From contig NZ_VOLT01000006.1 in NCBI RefSeq assembly GCF_007954275.1, positions 124,001-188,000 on the forward strand: a stretch of DNA of 64,000 nt, read 5' to 3'. Position numbers and translations under genes: made by a program. The notes beneath the pieces were generated by a model. That model did not search any database and was not told the DNA's origin. It was given only the letters and a program-made list of their open reading frames with translations. Origin of the DNA: Colwellia demingiae. GTDB lineage: Bacteria; Pseudomonadota; Gammaproteobacteria; Enterobacterales; Alteromonadaceae. Of this stretch, positions 1-8,821 are shown one piece after another. Position 1 is the stretch's first letter. The number at the start of each line of letters is the position of its first letter.

Positions 1-275
1 ACATCACCTGGCGTTTCCACAATACACAAGGTAGTTGAAAGTTGACGTTTTGGGCTTTGGCAGATTTCACATAATGCTTCTTCGGTAAAATTTCGGCACT
101 GCTGACAATGACCAATATCAGTCATGGCTTTCGCTAAGGTATTAGCAAGTTTACTACCGCCACGACGATTACGTTCAAGTAACTGAAATGCCATGCGTTG
201 CGCTGATTTTGCGCCAACGCCAGGTAAACACTTTAATGAATCAATTAACTCTTGAACCAGTGGACTAAATTTCAT
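1..275 (-). CDS. recR: Recombination mediator RecR, N-terminal part (runs off left edge)
   Basis: The first 91 residues of RecR are readable on the minus strand from an ATG at 275. RecR acts with RecF and RecO to load RecA on gapped DNA. The start [14 protein letters not shown] is followed by the helix-hairpin-helix segment [14 protein letters not shown] (about residues 17-30). A zinc-finger pattern follows, with CxxC at about residues 57-60 and a second CxxC around 70-73. The TOPRIM domain lies mostly outside the window. This is a housekeeping gene and marks the boundary of the sugar-utilisation region. Confidence 0.93.
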   Translation of the reverse strand, partial: MKFSPLVQELIDSLKCLPGVGAKSAQRMAFQLLERNRRGGSKLANTLAKAMTDIGHCQQCRNFTEEALCEICQSPKRQLSTTLCIVETPGD

Positions 276-433
276 AACTAACCATTTAATTTTATATTTT
301 AATACGTGAACCTGAAAAGTTATTCGCAAACACAAACAATAATTAATGATTCACCACTATTTAATAGCTAATTTTAATCAACTTAACCGGTAAATAGTAG
401 TGACTTCTTGAAATATATATACGTCGTTCAATG

Positions 434-454
434 ACTAGCTATAACTTAGCTAGT
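434..454 (-). terminator. Small hairpin after the GH3 operon
   Basis: A perfect 8-bp inverted repeat (ACTAGCTA / TAGCTAGT, 5-base loop) lies 45 bases beyond the GH3 stop. No T-run follows on either strand, so a terminator role is only possible. The rest of 276-498 shows no gene. Confidence 0.3.
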
Positions 455-498
455 CCAGTCTTTAGCAACCATGAATCCATTTGGTATAACACCAGTAA

Positions 499-3177
499 CT
501 ATTGCTCGTATTTATTTTGGTAAGTGAAACTAGCTTTTTGGCGAATATTATCAAGTGAAGTTCCCAGCAGTACTTCAAATTCCCCTGCCTCAGCCAACCA
601 GTCATTGATGTTAACGTCCCAAAAAGATAAGTCACGTTTATTCAAGAAAATACTAACTTGCTTACTTTCTCCTGGCGCTAAATAAACTTTGGCAAACCCT
701 TTTAGCTCTTTCATCGGCCTTGAAACACTGGCCTTTTTATCATGTAGGTATAACTGCACAACCTCAGCACCAGCGACAACACCCGTATTTTTAACCTCCA
801 CGGTCACAGTAATACCTTCATCAGCAGTTATCGTTGATGCGGATAGGTTAATGTCAGTTAACGAAAACTGGGTATATGAAAGACCATGACCAAAGGTAAA
901 GGTTGGTTTGATATGTTGTTGTTCAAACCAGCGATAGCCAATAAAGACTCCTTCACTATATAAACTTTCTTTGGCGTTATAATCATTAAGAGCAATGGGG
1001 GCGGTGTCTTCCAGATGAGCCGGTAAGGTAATCGGCATTTTTCCACTCGGGTTAACATCACCTGTTAAGATATCTGCAAACGCATGGCCCGCTTCCATCC
1101 CTCCGTACCAACCCCAAACAATCGCCTTGGCTTGCTTTACCCAAGGCATTTCAACAGCTGAGCCAGCGACAAGAAACACTACTGTTTTTTCATTGGCTGC
1201 AATCAACTTACTAATAATTTCATCTTGCGAGTTAGGCAATTTCATATCCACTCGATCGATTGACTCTCTGTCGTCACCGTGACTCAAACCACCAAAATAG
1301 ATCACAACATCTGCGGCTTTAGCTGCGGCGATATACTCGGCCTCACTACTGAACAATTCACCTGGCGCATTCCAACCTAAAGTGAAATGTTCGCTGCCAT
1401 CATATTCAATTTCAAACGAGTAGCTTTCACCCGCCGTTAATTCAATTTCATAACTTAATGCTGTAACTTTACTCACATCACTTGAATTAGTTGAATTAGT
1501 TGAATTAGCAGTTTCGACATCATCAACTTGATGAGTAATGACAATTTGGTCATTTATTTTTAATTGAAAATCACCTAATGTTTCAACATTCAATTGATGT
1601 GAGCCTGTCGTTAAAGGTTTGATTGTTGCCGTCATCGTAATGAACTGAGTGTTGGCTGAGTCTTTGGCTGTAAACTTAGAATCAACTATCCAAGATTGTT
1701 CCTGTAAATTCACCCTTGCTGATTCATTAAAGTAAGCTATATTCCATGCTGGTGTACCCGTCCAATGACGACTATTAACATAATCACTGGCAATTGCAGA
1801 CAATTCACTACTACGTGCTCTCATCACGGTAATATTTACATTCTCACCAAACTTTGCTTTTAAACCTTGTAGTGGTGTGATTTCATACAAAGATTTAACT
1901 TCTGATGAACCGCCACCTGTACCATGTTTTTTATCTGCATTAGGGCCAAGAACTAAAATATTTTTGACTCGTTTTTTATCTAACGGTAATACCGGTTTAG
2001 AGCCGACAATATCATTTTTTAATAACACCACACCTTCGGTAGCAATCTTACGTGCCGCAGCTTGATGCGCTTGAGTATTTCTTGACCCTGGTGAACGATT
2101 TTCGTCATACATACCTATACTATGTTGCACTCTTAAAATACGTCTAGCCTTCTCATCTGCCACTGATTCAGGAATTTTTCCTGCTTGGATCATTGCTAAA
2201 AAAGGCTTTGCCAAAAAGTAATCTTGATAATCAGCAACATCTGTACCCATTTCTAAATCTAAACCGTTAACTGCAGCATCATAAGTATTAATATCAACAT
2301 GCCAGTCAGTAAGTAATACCCCTTGATATCCCCATTCGCCTTTTAAAATATCCATCACTAAATGCTTACTCTGATTAGCATTAGTACCATAGTATTGATT
2401 ATATGATCCCATCATGCCAAGCACCCCGCCCTCTTTAACCGCGGCTTCAAAGGCAGGTAAATATACTTCTCTTAAGGTACGTTCATCGGGCTTAGCATTG
2501 ACGCCGATTCTATTTAACTCCTGCGTGTTTAACGCATAATGTTTAACAGTAGCGGCCACATCATTTGCTTGAATAGCTTTAATCTGCGGTACTACCAACT
2601 TTGCCGCTAAGATTGGATCTTCCCCCATATACTCAAAATTTCTGCCATATAAAGGTAAACGCGCTAAATTAACGCCTGGACCTAGAATAAAGTCTTTTTT
2701 TCTATCGCGTGCTTCAGCGCCTAAGACTTGACCGTGTAAGCGAGCCATTTCAACATTCCAACTGGCCGCAACTGAGGTAAGGTGAGGTAAATAAGTCGCA
2801 TGGTCATCTGTCCAACCAGCCGATGCCCAAGTATGACGCTCAATTTGATGACGCACCCCATGAGGACCATCAGACAACCACATTTCAGGAATGCCGACAC
2901 GCTCAATAGCGTTTACATGGAATTTACCACTGGCATGCGCCAAAGATACTTTTTCTGGCAGAGTCATTTTTGACAGGAGCATTTCCACATCTTGCTCTAC
3001 TGTCGCTAGACGACCCTCAGTCGCTGCAACACCTTGTTTTGTAATTAAGGTTTTATTGTCATTAACACAAGCAGTAAGCCCAATACTAAGAGTCAGTATT
3101 ACAGAAACCAACAGAGTATTTTGTAACTTATTTTGCCACTTGTTTTTCAATTTATTTTTCGTAAATGTATCGTTCAT
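499..3177 (-). CDS. GH3 beta-glucosidase lipoprotein with PA14 insert
   Basis: An 892-residue family 3 glycoside hydrolase, expected to remove glucose from the non-reducing end of beta-glucosides. The N terminus has a lipoprotein signal ending LTAC, with C37 as the lipidated residue, so it is probably membrane anchored. The TIM-barrel domain (about 65-360) carries the VLLTDWHV motif with the likely nucleophile D291. The alpha/beta sandwich domain is interrupted at about 470-610 by a PA14-like beta-barrel, which in other GH3 enzymes shapes the substrate pocket. A fibronectin-III-like domain closes the protein. A short STNSTN repeat sits inside the PA14 part. It is the last gene of the operon starting at 8412, 104 bases after the CBM9-like gene. 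A degenerate LacI-type half operator lies just upstream, so it may also have had its own promoter. Exact linkage specificity cannot be read from sequence. Confidence 0.9.
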   Translation of the reverse strand: MNDTFTKNKLKNKWQNKLQNTLLVSVILTLSIGLTACVNDNKTLITKQGVAATEGRLATVEQDVEMLLSKMTLPEKVSLAHASGKFHVNAIERVGIPEMWLSDGPHGVRHQIERHTWASAGWTDDHATYLPHLTSVAASWNVEMARLHGQVLGAEARDRKKDFILGPGVNLARLPLYGRNFEYMGEDPILAAKLVVPQIKAIQANDVAATVKHYALNTQELNRIGVNAKPDERTLREVYLPAFEAAVKEGGVLGMMGSYNQYYGTNANQSKHLVMDILKGEWGYQGVLLTDWHVDINTYDAAVNGLDLEMGTDVADYQDYFLAKPFLAMIQAGKIPESVADEKARRILRVQHSIGMYDENRSPGSRNTQAHQAAARKIATEGVVLLKNDIVGSKPVLPLDKKRVKNILVLGPNADKKHGTGGGSSEVKSLYEITPLQGLKAKFGENVNITVMRARSSELSAIASDYVNSRHWTGTPAWNIAYFNESARVNLQEQSWIVDSKFTAKDSANTQFITMTATIKPLTTGSHQLNVETLGDFQLKINDQIVITHQVDDVETANSTNSTNSSDVSKVTALSYEIELTAGESYSFEIEYDGSEHFTLGWNAPGELFSSEAEYIAAAKAADVVIYFGGLSHGDDRESIDRVDMKLPNSQDEIISKLIAANEKTVVFLVAGSAVEMPWVKQAKAIVWGWYGGMEAGHAFADILTGDVNPSGKMPITLPAHLEDTAPIALNDYNAKESLYSEGVFIGYRWFEQQHIKPTFTFGHGLSYTQFSLTDINLSASTITADEGITVTVEVKNTGVVAGAEVVQLYLHDKKASVSRPMKELKGFAKVYLAPGESKQVSIFLNKRDLSFWDVNINDWLAEAGEFEVLLGTSLDNIRQKASFTYQNKYEQ

Positions 3178-3210
3178 TAACTAACCTTTTAAACTTGTTG
3201 ATTTTGGGCA

Positions 3211-3234
3211 CACAATTAAATGTAAGCGTCTCTA
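3211..3234. promoter_or_regulatory. Degenerate LacI-type operator before GH3
   Basis: TGTAAGCGTCTCTA at 3221-3234 keeps only the left half of the TGTAAGCGCTTACA palindrome. The 18 bases at 3211-3228 are identical to those at 8464-8481, where the palindrome is complete. This suggests a duplicated promoter segment that has lost its right half. Binding is doubtful. Confidence 0.4.
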
Positions 3235-3281
3235 TCTTGTTGTTGCCATAATATCGGTAGATATTTTGGTAAGAAATTTAA

Positions 3282-4040
3282 TTACCTTATTAGGCGCAGC
3301 TTTTGAAAAACATCGGCGGTAATATAACCTAAGTTTTTACTACCATTGACTGCTTTGATATCCGTTGAACCGATAAAATGTTCACGTTCCTTACTGCCAT
3401 CGTTATCGCAGTAAGCCAGCATGAAACCCAATTTTTTACCCTCAAATAATGTCACTGCAACTGGATTTTTCATAGCCAGAGTAAAATTATCGTCATAAAC
3501 CCGAACAGATACTTCCCAAATCACTTTATTGGGCGATTTTTCACTGCGCCGCCATACACTAGTAATATGATCATTTAATAAAACAAAGTTATCTGAACCA
3601 TCTACGTTCTTCTCACCAATATCTACTGCTTGATTATCGAGGGCGACATGATAGGCAAAAGCATTAAAATTAAATTGATGGTTACCACCCGAGGCATCTT
3701 CATCAAGGAAAATTTCTAAACAGTCATCATCCCAATAAAGATGGCGCGGATCTGCATGTTGATCGAATAAAACGTCATCGGTAATTTCTACCAATAAATA
3801 GAGCTGTTGCTCGTCCCACATAACTTTAAATTGTCCAGAAAAATCGTCCGCGCTTGGTTTATCACCTAAAATTAGACTATTGATTGGCTGCCATTTAGCT
3901 AATTGCCAGCTAACCTCATTTACTAAGCCGTCTATTCGCATTTTTTCTGGTGATTTTAGCGCTTCAAGGGCAAAGCAATTCATTGAAACTGCCATTAATA
4001 ATGTGATGATAAATTTAAAATAGTCAGCATACTTGGGCAT
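3282..4040 (-). CDS. Secreted CBM9-like sugar-binding protein
   Basis: A 252-residue protein with a hydrophobic N-terminal signal (about residues 9-25, ending near FALEA). The rest resembles the CBM9-type carbohydrate-binding fold found as single-domain exported proteins in marine bacteria. Recognisable pieces are the opening SPEKMRIDGLVNEVSW, the YWDDDCLEIFLDED stretch and the NAFAYH segment. It closely resembles the protein at 30671-31450, with the same YWDDD-LEIFLDED and NAFAYH-LDNQA-DIG blocks. There are no catalytic motifs, so it probably binds or captures sugar in the periplasm or at the surface. Its start overlaps the end of the gluconokinase gene by 17 bases, so the two are translationally linked. 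The sugar bound is unknown. Confidence 0.75.
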   Translation of the reverse strand: MPKYADYFKFIITLLMAVSMNCFALEALKSPEKMRIDGLVNEVSWQLAKWQPINSLILGDKPSADDFSGQFKVMWDEQQLYLLVEITDDVLFDQHADPRHLYWDDDCLEIFLDEDASGGNHQFNFNAFAYHVALDNQAVDIGEKNVDGSDNFVLLNDHITSVWRRSEKSPNKVIWEVSVRVYDDNFTLAMKNPVAVTLFEGKKLGFMLAYCDNDGSKEREHFIGSTDIKAVNGSKNLGYITADVFQKLRLIR

Positions 4041-4581
4041 TATTATTTTTCCTCATAATTTGTTGAGTAAGTTTATTTATTTCATCAGCAACTAAAATAA
4101 AAGGTCGTTCTATATTAATAGCGCTAACATCTGGCTCTATGAGTAAGGGGGGGTCCATTGCTTCAAATTGGCTATCAAGTAAAGTAGGTGAAAAGAAATG
4201 ATTTTCACGTTGCATAATTCGCTTGGTAATTAATTCTTTGTTGCCATTTAGGTAGAAAAAATGACAATAAAAAGGAAGCTCTCTAAATAGTTGTCGATGT
4301 GCTGATTTTAAGCCGGAATAAGCAAGTGTTACCGATTTACCTTGTTGAGACAGTAAATTTAAATGCTTTATAATAGCGTCTAACCAAGGTTTTCTCATGT
4401 CGTCAGTCAACGGTTTATTTTCTGCCATATGTTTTTTGGCTTCAGCACTGTGAAAATCATCCGCATCAATAAAAACCAATGAAATTTTGTCGGCCATTTG
4501 TTTGGCTAAGCTTGATTTTCCCGTACCGCTAACGCCCATAACAATAAACAAATTAGGCAACGGCTGTGATGATTTTGTCAT
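4024..4581 (-). CDS. gntK: Gluconokinase
   Basis: A 185-residue P-loop kinase of the gluconokinase family, phosphorylating D-gluconate to 6-phosphogluconate in the cytoplasm. The Walker A motif GVSGTGKSS is at about residues 16-24. It is followed by the family signature IDADDFHSAEAKKHMAENKP and then LTDDMRKPWL, close to the canonical gluconokinase pattern. Length is normal for the family (about 165-190). The start codon overlaps the stop of the GH94 gene by 4 bases (ATGA type), which implies coupled translation. Its place directly after the GH94 phosphorylase is the main clue that the phosphorylase releases gluconate, as cellobionic acid phosphorylases do. Shikimate-kinase-like proteins share the P-loop but lack this second motif. 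Confidence 0.9.
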   Translation of the reverse strand: MTKSSQPLPNLFIVMGVSGTGKSSLAKQMADKISLVFIDADDFHSAEAKKHMAENKPLTDDMRKPWLDAIIKHLNLLSQQGKSVTLAYSGLKSAHRQLFRELPFYCHFFYLNGNKELITKRIMQRENHFFSPTLLDSQFEAMDPPLLIEPDVSAINIERPFILVADEINKLTQQIMRKNNNAQVC

Positions 4582-6986
4582 TTAACGTTATCCTCACTTG
4601 TCATTGGAACCCTCACTTGTAACTGATAGTGTTGCCCTGTCTTTAAGTCAGTTAATACATTGCCAGCGATGACCTGCTTATCGAGTAAGACTTCCATGAC
4701 AGTAATATCGCTGGTTTGCTCAATATCAAAATTCACCATCGCTCCCCTAAAGAGTCGCTGACCAGATAAGTATGGCAAGGTTGCTGGCATTTTAGGCGCT
4801 ACGTGTAAACCGCGAGCACAACCTTTTAACCCACACAACTCTTCCACTAAACAACGATATAACCAAGAAGTGGTACCGGTATTAAATAAATGACTTGAGC
4901 GACCTGCTTTTTTTGGGAATTGATGATAAGCCCCGCGATAATAATTGGGTACATAGATAGGTAACTGCCCTGTTACTTCAGCATTCTCAAGCGACGGCAA
5001 CATTTTACTCAGTAACTCAAAAGCTAAATTATTTTGCCCTGCTTGATAAAGCGCGAAAATATAAAATATTGCCGCGTGATTATAAACTGAGCCATTTTCA
5101 GACACCCCTGGATGTTTTTGCGTAATTCGACCAATATCTTCCACCATACTGGTATAACTTGGCGCCAGCATCATAACTCCTTGCGGTGTAATTAACTGCT
5201 TAGTGATGGCAGTAATCATTTCAATTTTCTGATGATCGTTTGCTGCACCACTGAGCATGGCCCAACTTTGAGGGTTAATGAATATTTTCCCCTCAGACTC
5301 TTTATCAGTACCAAAAACACGGCCGTCATCGGTAATACCACGAGCGAACCACTGTCCATGCCATAAGTATTCGTTTACTGCGTTATTAATGGCTTTGGCT
5401 GCGAATCGATATTCATCATATTTTTGTCGGTTAATACCTATGTCGTATTCTTCATAGATATCGCACCAAGTGGTTAAGGCATATGCTGTTGCTAAAGATA
5501 ACCAAGTAGAAACACCTTTGCCTTTGTATCCCACCATATTCATCGGATCGCACCAATCGCCTTGTTCAATAAAACTCAAACCTCGATGATCGGTGGCATT
5601 AATGAGGTAATCCAATGCTAACTCTATATGGCGGGTAAAAGATTGTTTTTGGGCTGAATCTGCAAAAGCAATCATTTCACTGAGTAAACTGACATCAGCC
5701 GTTTCATTTAAATAAACTGACAGGCATATGGGCAACCAAACACCATGATCAGCGTGAGGGACTTGATTAATATATTTAAGCTCAGCTTGCGCATGTAACA
5801 AAACCCCTTCAGGCATAGCACCGTTAATGGTTTGCTGAGAAACAGCTAAGATATAGGCCTGACGAGTCCGCTCTGGATTAATAAAAGCCATGCCCATATT
5901 ATCTTGAATATAGTTTCTCGTTTGAGGGTCTGTGCTTAACCGATTCACGTCACCATGATAAAACATCTGTCTTGGTAACCAGTGATTAAAAAAATCATCA
6001 AAACTGACATTACCACTGTTAATGGTTAAACACGCTTTTCCTTGTGCTATGTAATCTCTATAAGATTGTTCCGCTTTGTTTCGTTGCTGATGGCCAAGAT
6101 ACTTTTCTTTAATTTCAGCTATCTCTAACTCATCTTTTGCCGGACCAAATAGAAATTGATAATTTTTCTGTTCACTTGGCATTAACGACTGTTGAAACTG
6201 CATAACCGCAACAGGTGTTTCATAACGCGCTTCAACATTTTCTAATAGCTCGGCTTGTAATGCACTCGGTTGATGCAGGCCACCTTCACCTTCAAAGTCT
6301 TTTTGGTTGGCATGCCACGCCGTGGGTGGGGTATCACTCAAAAAGAAGGTTTTGTCTTTTAACTGCTTATTAGTAAAGTAATCCGCCACTTTTTGGTAGG
6401 GCGTCACAGAATCAGCAACAATGGCATTTAATGCTTCGTTATAACAAGCCGATTGATTCATCCACGACATATAACCAATAGAGAAATACGGGTATAGACT
6501 AATATTTTTCACGGTATCCGTTAAATTGGTTACCGAAAAAAACCAGCATTCAACTAAATCATCCTCAGTTAAATTAACTTTAATGGTTATCTTCAAACCA
6601 CGGTGTTCAATTGACCAAGTAATATCACTATTGCCTAACTCAAATGAAAACTTGTCAAGTTGAACGCGCATCGGCTCGTAAGGTAGTGAAATGATCTCAC
6701 CACTGTCTTCATCTTTAAGATAAAAAAATCGCCCCGGATGATGGCTGAAATAACTATGCTCTGGTTGAATAAAACTTTTGGCTTCCATATTCGGCGCGTA
6801 AGAGTATTTAGCGGGCTCTGGCTGCATAAACTGTGAATTAACATAACCCCGACAATTCACTTGCATAACCATGGCGCGGTTCCATAAAAACCCGGTTGCA
6901 TTCGGCAATTTGGTTGGGCTGGTAAGCTTTATTTTACTCAAGCCATCAACTGCTGTGTCGATACTGAATAAAGGTAATTTAGACAT
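4578..6986 (-). CDS. GH94 phosphorylase, cellobionic-acid-phosphorylase type
   Basis: A family 94 phosphorylase of 802 residues if the ATG at 6986 is used. That ATG follows a good AGGAG ribosome site and overlaps the transporter stop by 8 bases; an upstream ATG at 7022 would overlap by 44. GH94 enzymes split a beta-glucoside with phosphate, giving glucose-1-phosphate. The GDWCDPMN motif holds the probable general acid D480. An Arg-x3-Lys pair (R620, K624) just before PGVSENG has the same spacing as the Arg/Lys pair I recall holding the carboxylate of the aldonic acid in the Saccharophagus cellobionic acid phosphorylase. With gluconokinase next door this points to a glucosyl-gluconate substrate. 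Ordinary cellobiose or laminaribiose phosphorylase activity is the alternative. No signal peptide is present, so it is cytoplasmic. Confidence 0.85.
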   Translation of the reverse strand: MSKLPLFSIDTAVDGLSKIKLTSPTKLPNATGFLWNRAMVMQVNCRGYVNSQFMQPEPAKYSYAPNMEAKSFIQPEHSYFSHHPGRFFYLKDEDSGEIISLPYEPMRVQLDKFSFELGNSDITWSIEHRGLKITIKVNLTEDDLVECWFFSVTNLTDTVKNISLYPYFSIGYMSWMNQSACYNEALNAIVADSVTPYQKVADYFTNKQLKDKTFFLSDTPPTAWHANQKDFEGEGGLHQPSALQAELLENVEARYETPVAVMQFQQSLMPSEQKNYQFLFGPAKDELEIAEIKEKYLGHQQRNKAEQSYRDYIAQGKACLTINSGNVSFDDFFNHWLPRQMFYHGDVNRLSTDPQTRNYIQDNMGMAFINPERTRQAYILAVSQQTINGAMPEGVLLHAQAELKYINQVPHADHGVWLPICLSVYLNETADVSLLSEMIAFADSAQKQSFTRHIELALDYLINATDHRGLSFIEQGDWCDPMNMVGYKGKGVSTWLSLATAYALTTWCDIYEEYDIGINRQKYDEYRFAAKAINNAVNEYLWHGQWFARGITDDGRVFGTDKESEGKIFINPQSWAMLSGAANDHQKIEMITAITKQLITPQGVMMLAPSYTSMVEDIGRITQKHPGVSENGSVYNHAAIFYIFALYQAGQNNLAFELLSKMLPSLENAEVTGQLPIYVPNYYRGAYHQFPKKAGRSSHLFNTGTTSWLYRCLVEELCGLKGCARGLHVAPKMPATLPYLSGQRLFRGAMVNFDIEQTSDITVMEVLLDKQVIAGNVLTDLKTGQHYQLQVRVPMTSEDNVK

Positions 6987-8412
6987 TAACAGCTCCTGTT
7001 GTAACTGGCTGAGCATCATCAATATTAGACTTTTCTTGTTGACCTAATAATTCCTGCTGAATTTTTTCTAATTGTTGATCACCTAACGGATAAAAGTAGA
7101 TTAACGGTACGGCAATAGCAGCAAAAATTGCCGGGATCAAAGTCATCAACAACACAATTCCCTCTTGGGAGACACCCGTTTGTACTTGATTAGCCACATA
7201 CCCCATAGAGGCGAGTAACCAACCAATCATAGCCCCAGCCAAGGCACCGCCAAGCTTTTGAGCAAATGCTGCCGCTGAAAAAATCATCGCGGTTGCCCGT
7301 CTTCCTGTTCGCCACTGCGAGTAATCCGCCGTATCGGCATACATAGAAAAAACTAACGGTGATTTTGGTCCCAATGCTAAACCAATCATTATTTGTAAAA
7401 CGTACATCAAGGTAATACTGTCGTTTGGTACAAAATAGAAAATGATCGAAAGTAGCGCAACAATAGTCATCAAGATCATCAACAAGCGACGTTTATCAAC
7501 AAACTTGGTTAATAGGGGCGTAGATGCTGCACCAATGGCTAACGCAATCATATAAGCCATGGCAAAGCTGCCAATTAAGTCAGGACGTTCAACGTAATAT
7601 TTAAAATAAAAAGTGCCCGTGCTACCTCTTAATGAAATGGTCATCATGATAATAAGGGCTAAAACAAACAAGACTTTCCAAGGTTTATTCTGCGTTAAGT
7701 CTTTTAAATCCTGCAATACCGGTGTTTTTTGCTCTGCCGGCGGGGAAACACGCTCAGTAGTGGATAAGAAGGTAATTACAAAAAGTACCGCTGCAATTAA
7801 ACCATAAACCAACATAGTATACTGCCAACCTAAGGCTTCATTGCCCTGCCCCAAATAATTGACCAATTCAGGCGTCATATAAGCAACGAGACTTCCTCCT
7901 GAAAACGCACCAATAAAACGAAAGCTTGTTAACGTAGTTCTTTGTTGGCTATCAGGGGTGATAACACCAAGTAAAGCGCCATAGGGCACATTAATGAAGG
8001 TGTAAGCCAACATCATAAAGATGTAAGTGCCGTAAGCCCAAATTAACTTATTACCATCACTGACATCGGGTACGGTGAAAGTAAGTACGCCTGCGGCCAC
8101 CATATGGATAATACCCCAAAGTAAGTAAGGTCTGAATTTACCAAATTTTGTTTTAGTGCGATCAGCTATTGCCCCCATCAGTGGATCAGAGAAAGCATCT
8201 ATAAGCCGAGTAACCAGCATCATAGTACCGACAGCAGCTGGAGAAAGGCCGAATACATCGGTATAAAAGATAAACAGAAATACATCAAAGACCCGCCAAT
8301 AAAAATTTGAGGCGATATCACCACAGGCGTAACCCATTTTCTCGCCTAAGTTAAGTTGATGCTGTTTTATTTTTTTTATCATTATAGGTTCGCTGTTATT
8401 GGAAAAATTCAC
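6979..8412 (-). CDS. GPH-family sugar:cation symporter
   Basis: A glycoside-pentoside-hexuronide (MelB-like) transporter of 477 residues with about 12 hydrophobic segments. It has the family hallmark DAFSDPLMGAIADRT after helix 2 and TKFGKFRPYLLW next to it. It should import a small glycoside or aldonate using Na+ or H+. The longest frame begins at a GTG at 8412; an ATG at 8382 (MIKKIKQHQLNLG) is an equally plausible start, and neither has a strong ribosome site. It is the first gene of the GH94-gluconokinase operon. A perfect LacI-type palindrome lies about 60 bases upstream, at 8474-8487. By position the imported molecule is probably the GH94 substrate. Confidence 0.88.
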   Translation of the reverse strand: MNFSNNSEPIMIKKIKQHQLNLGEKMGYACGDIASNFYWRVFDVFLFIFYTDVFGLSPAAVGTMMLVTRLIDAFSDPLMGAIADRTKTKFGKFRPYLLWGIIHMVAAGVLTFTVPDVSDGNKLIWAYGTYIFMMLAYTFINVPYGALLGVITPDSQQRTTLTSFRFIGAFSGGSLVAYMTPELVNYLGQGNEALGWQYTMLVYGLIAAVLFVITFLSTTERVSPPAEQKTPVLQDLKDLTQNKPWKVLFVLALIIMMTISLRGSTGTFYFKYYVERPDLIGSFAMAYMIALAIGAASTPLLTKFVDKRRLLMILMTIVALLSIIFYFVPNDSITLMYVLQIMIGLALGPKSPLVFSMYADTADYSQWRTGRRATAMIFSAAAFAQKLGGALAGAMIGWLLASMGYVANQVQTGVSQEGIVLLMTLIPAIFAAIAVPLIYFYPLGDQQLEKIQQELLGQQEKSNIDDAQPVTTGAVNV

Positions 8413-8473
8413 ATTGATTCTTTAAGTCACAAAAAAGGTATTACATTTAGTTTTTAACCATTTCACAATTAAA

Positions 8474-8487
8474 TGTAAGCGCTTACA
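8474..8487. promoter_or_regulatory. LacI-family operator, site 1
   Basis: Perfect 14-base palindrome TGTAAGCGCTTACA with the central CG typical of LacI-family operators. It lies about 60 bases before the GPH gene at 8412 and probably controls the GH94 operon. The likely binder is the LacI-family protein at 22941. Confidence 0.8.
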
Positions 8488-8683
8488 AATATACTGTTAT
8501 TTATAACTTTTTCAATGTGAATTTTGTCTAAAGATAAAAAGTAATCAATAAGGATTTGTTTAATAACAGTTTTAATATAAAAAAATTAAAAATGCAATTG
8601 TATGTAAAACCTTCGTTTAGTGTATAAACTTTAATTTAAATTTAAATATTTATTGACCAATTTTTATTATTAACTTACCTTTA

Positions 8684-8697
8684 TGTAAGCGCTTACA
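8684..8697. promoter_or_regulatory. LacI-family operator, site 2
   Basis: A second perfect TGTAAGCGCTTACA, in the middle of the divergent region. It is 210 bases (centre to centre) from site 1 and 75 from site 3. It could be an auxiliary site for a looping repressor. Confidence 0.78.
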
Positions 8698-8758
8698 TTT
8701 TACTTTAATTTGTAACTTGTTAAAAAATACTGGTTTGTTTTATTTTTTTGTATCATTA

Positions 8759-8772
8759 TGTAAGCGCTTACA
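8759..8772. promoter_or_regulatory. LacI-family operator, site 3
   Basis: A third perfect TGTAAGCGCTTACA, 49 bases before the TonB receptor start and just upstream of a TATAAT box at 8785. It is well placed to block the receptor promoter. Confidence 0.8.
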
Positions 8773-8821
8773 CCAACACATAATTATAATATAATATGGT
8801 CCACTCGACTGGGGATGTAAC

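Larger units (their letters stand above)
8413..8821. other. Divergent control region between GH94 operon and TonB receptor
   Basis: This 409-base gene-free stretch separates two divergent transcription units and is very AT rich. It contains three perfect TGTAAGCGCTTACA palindromes (listed separately) whose centres are 210 and 75 bases apart. A TATAAT box at 8785-8790 lies about 12 bases after the third palindrome, so a repressor bound there would cover the -35 area of the receptor promoter. I see no coding sequence in it. Confidence 0.7.
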
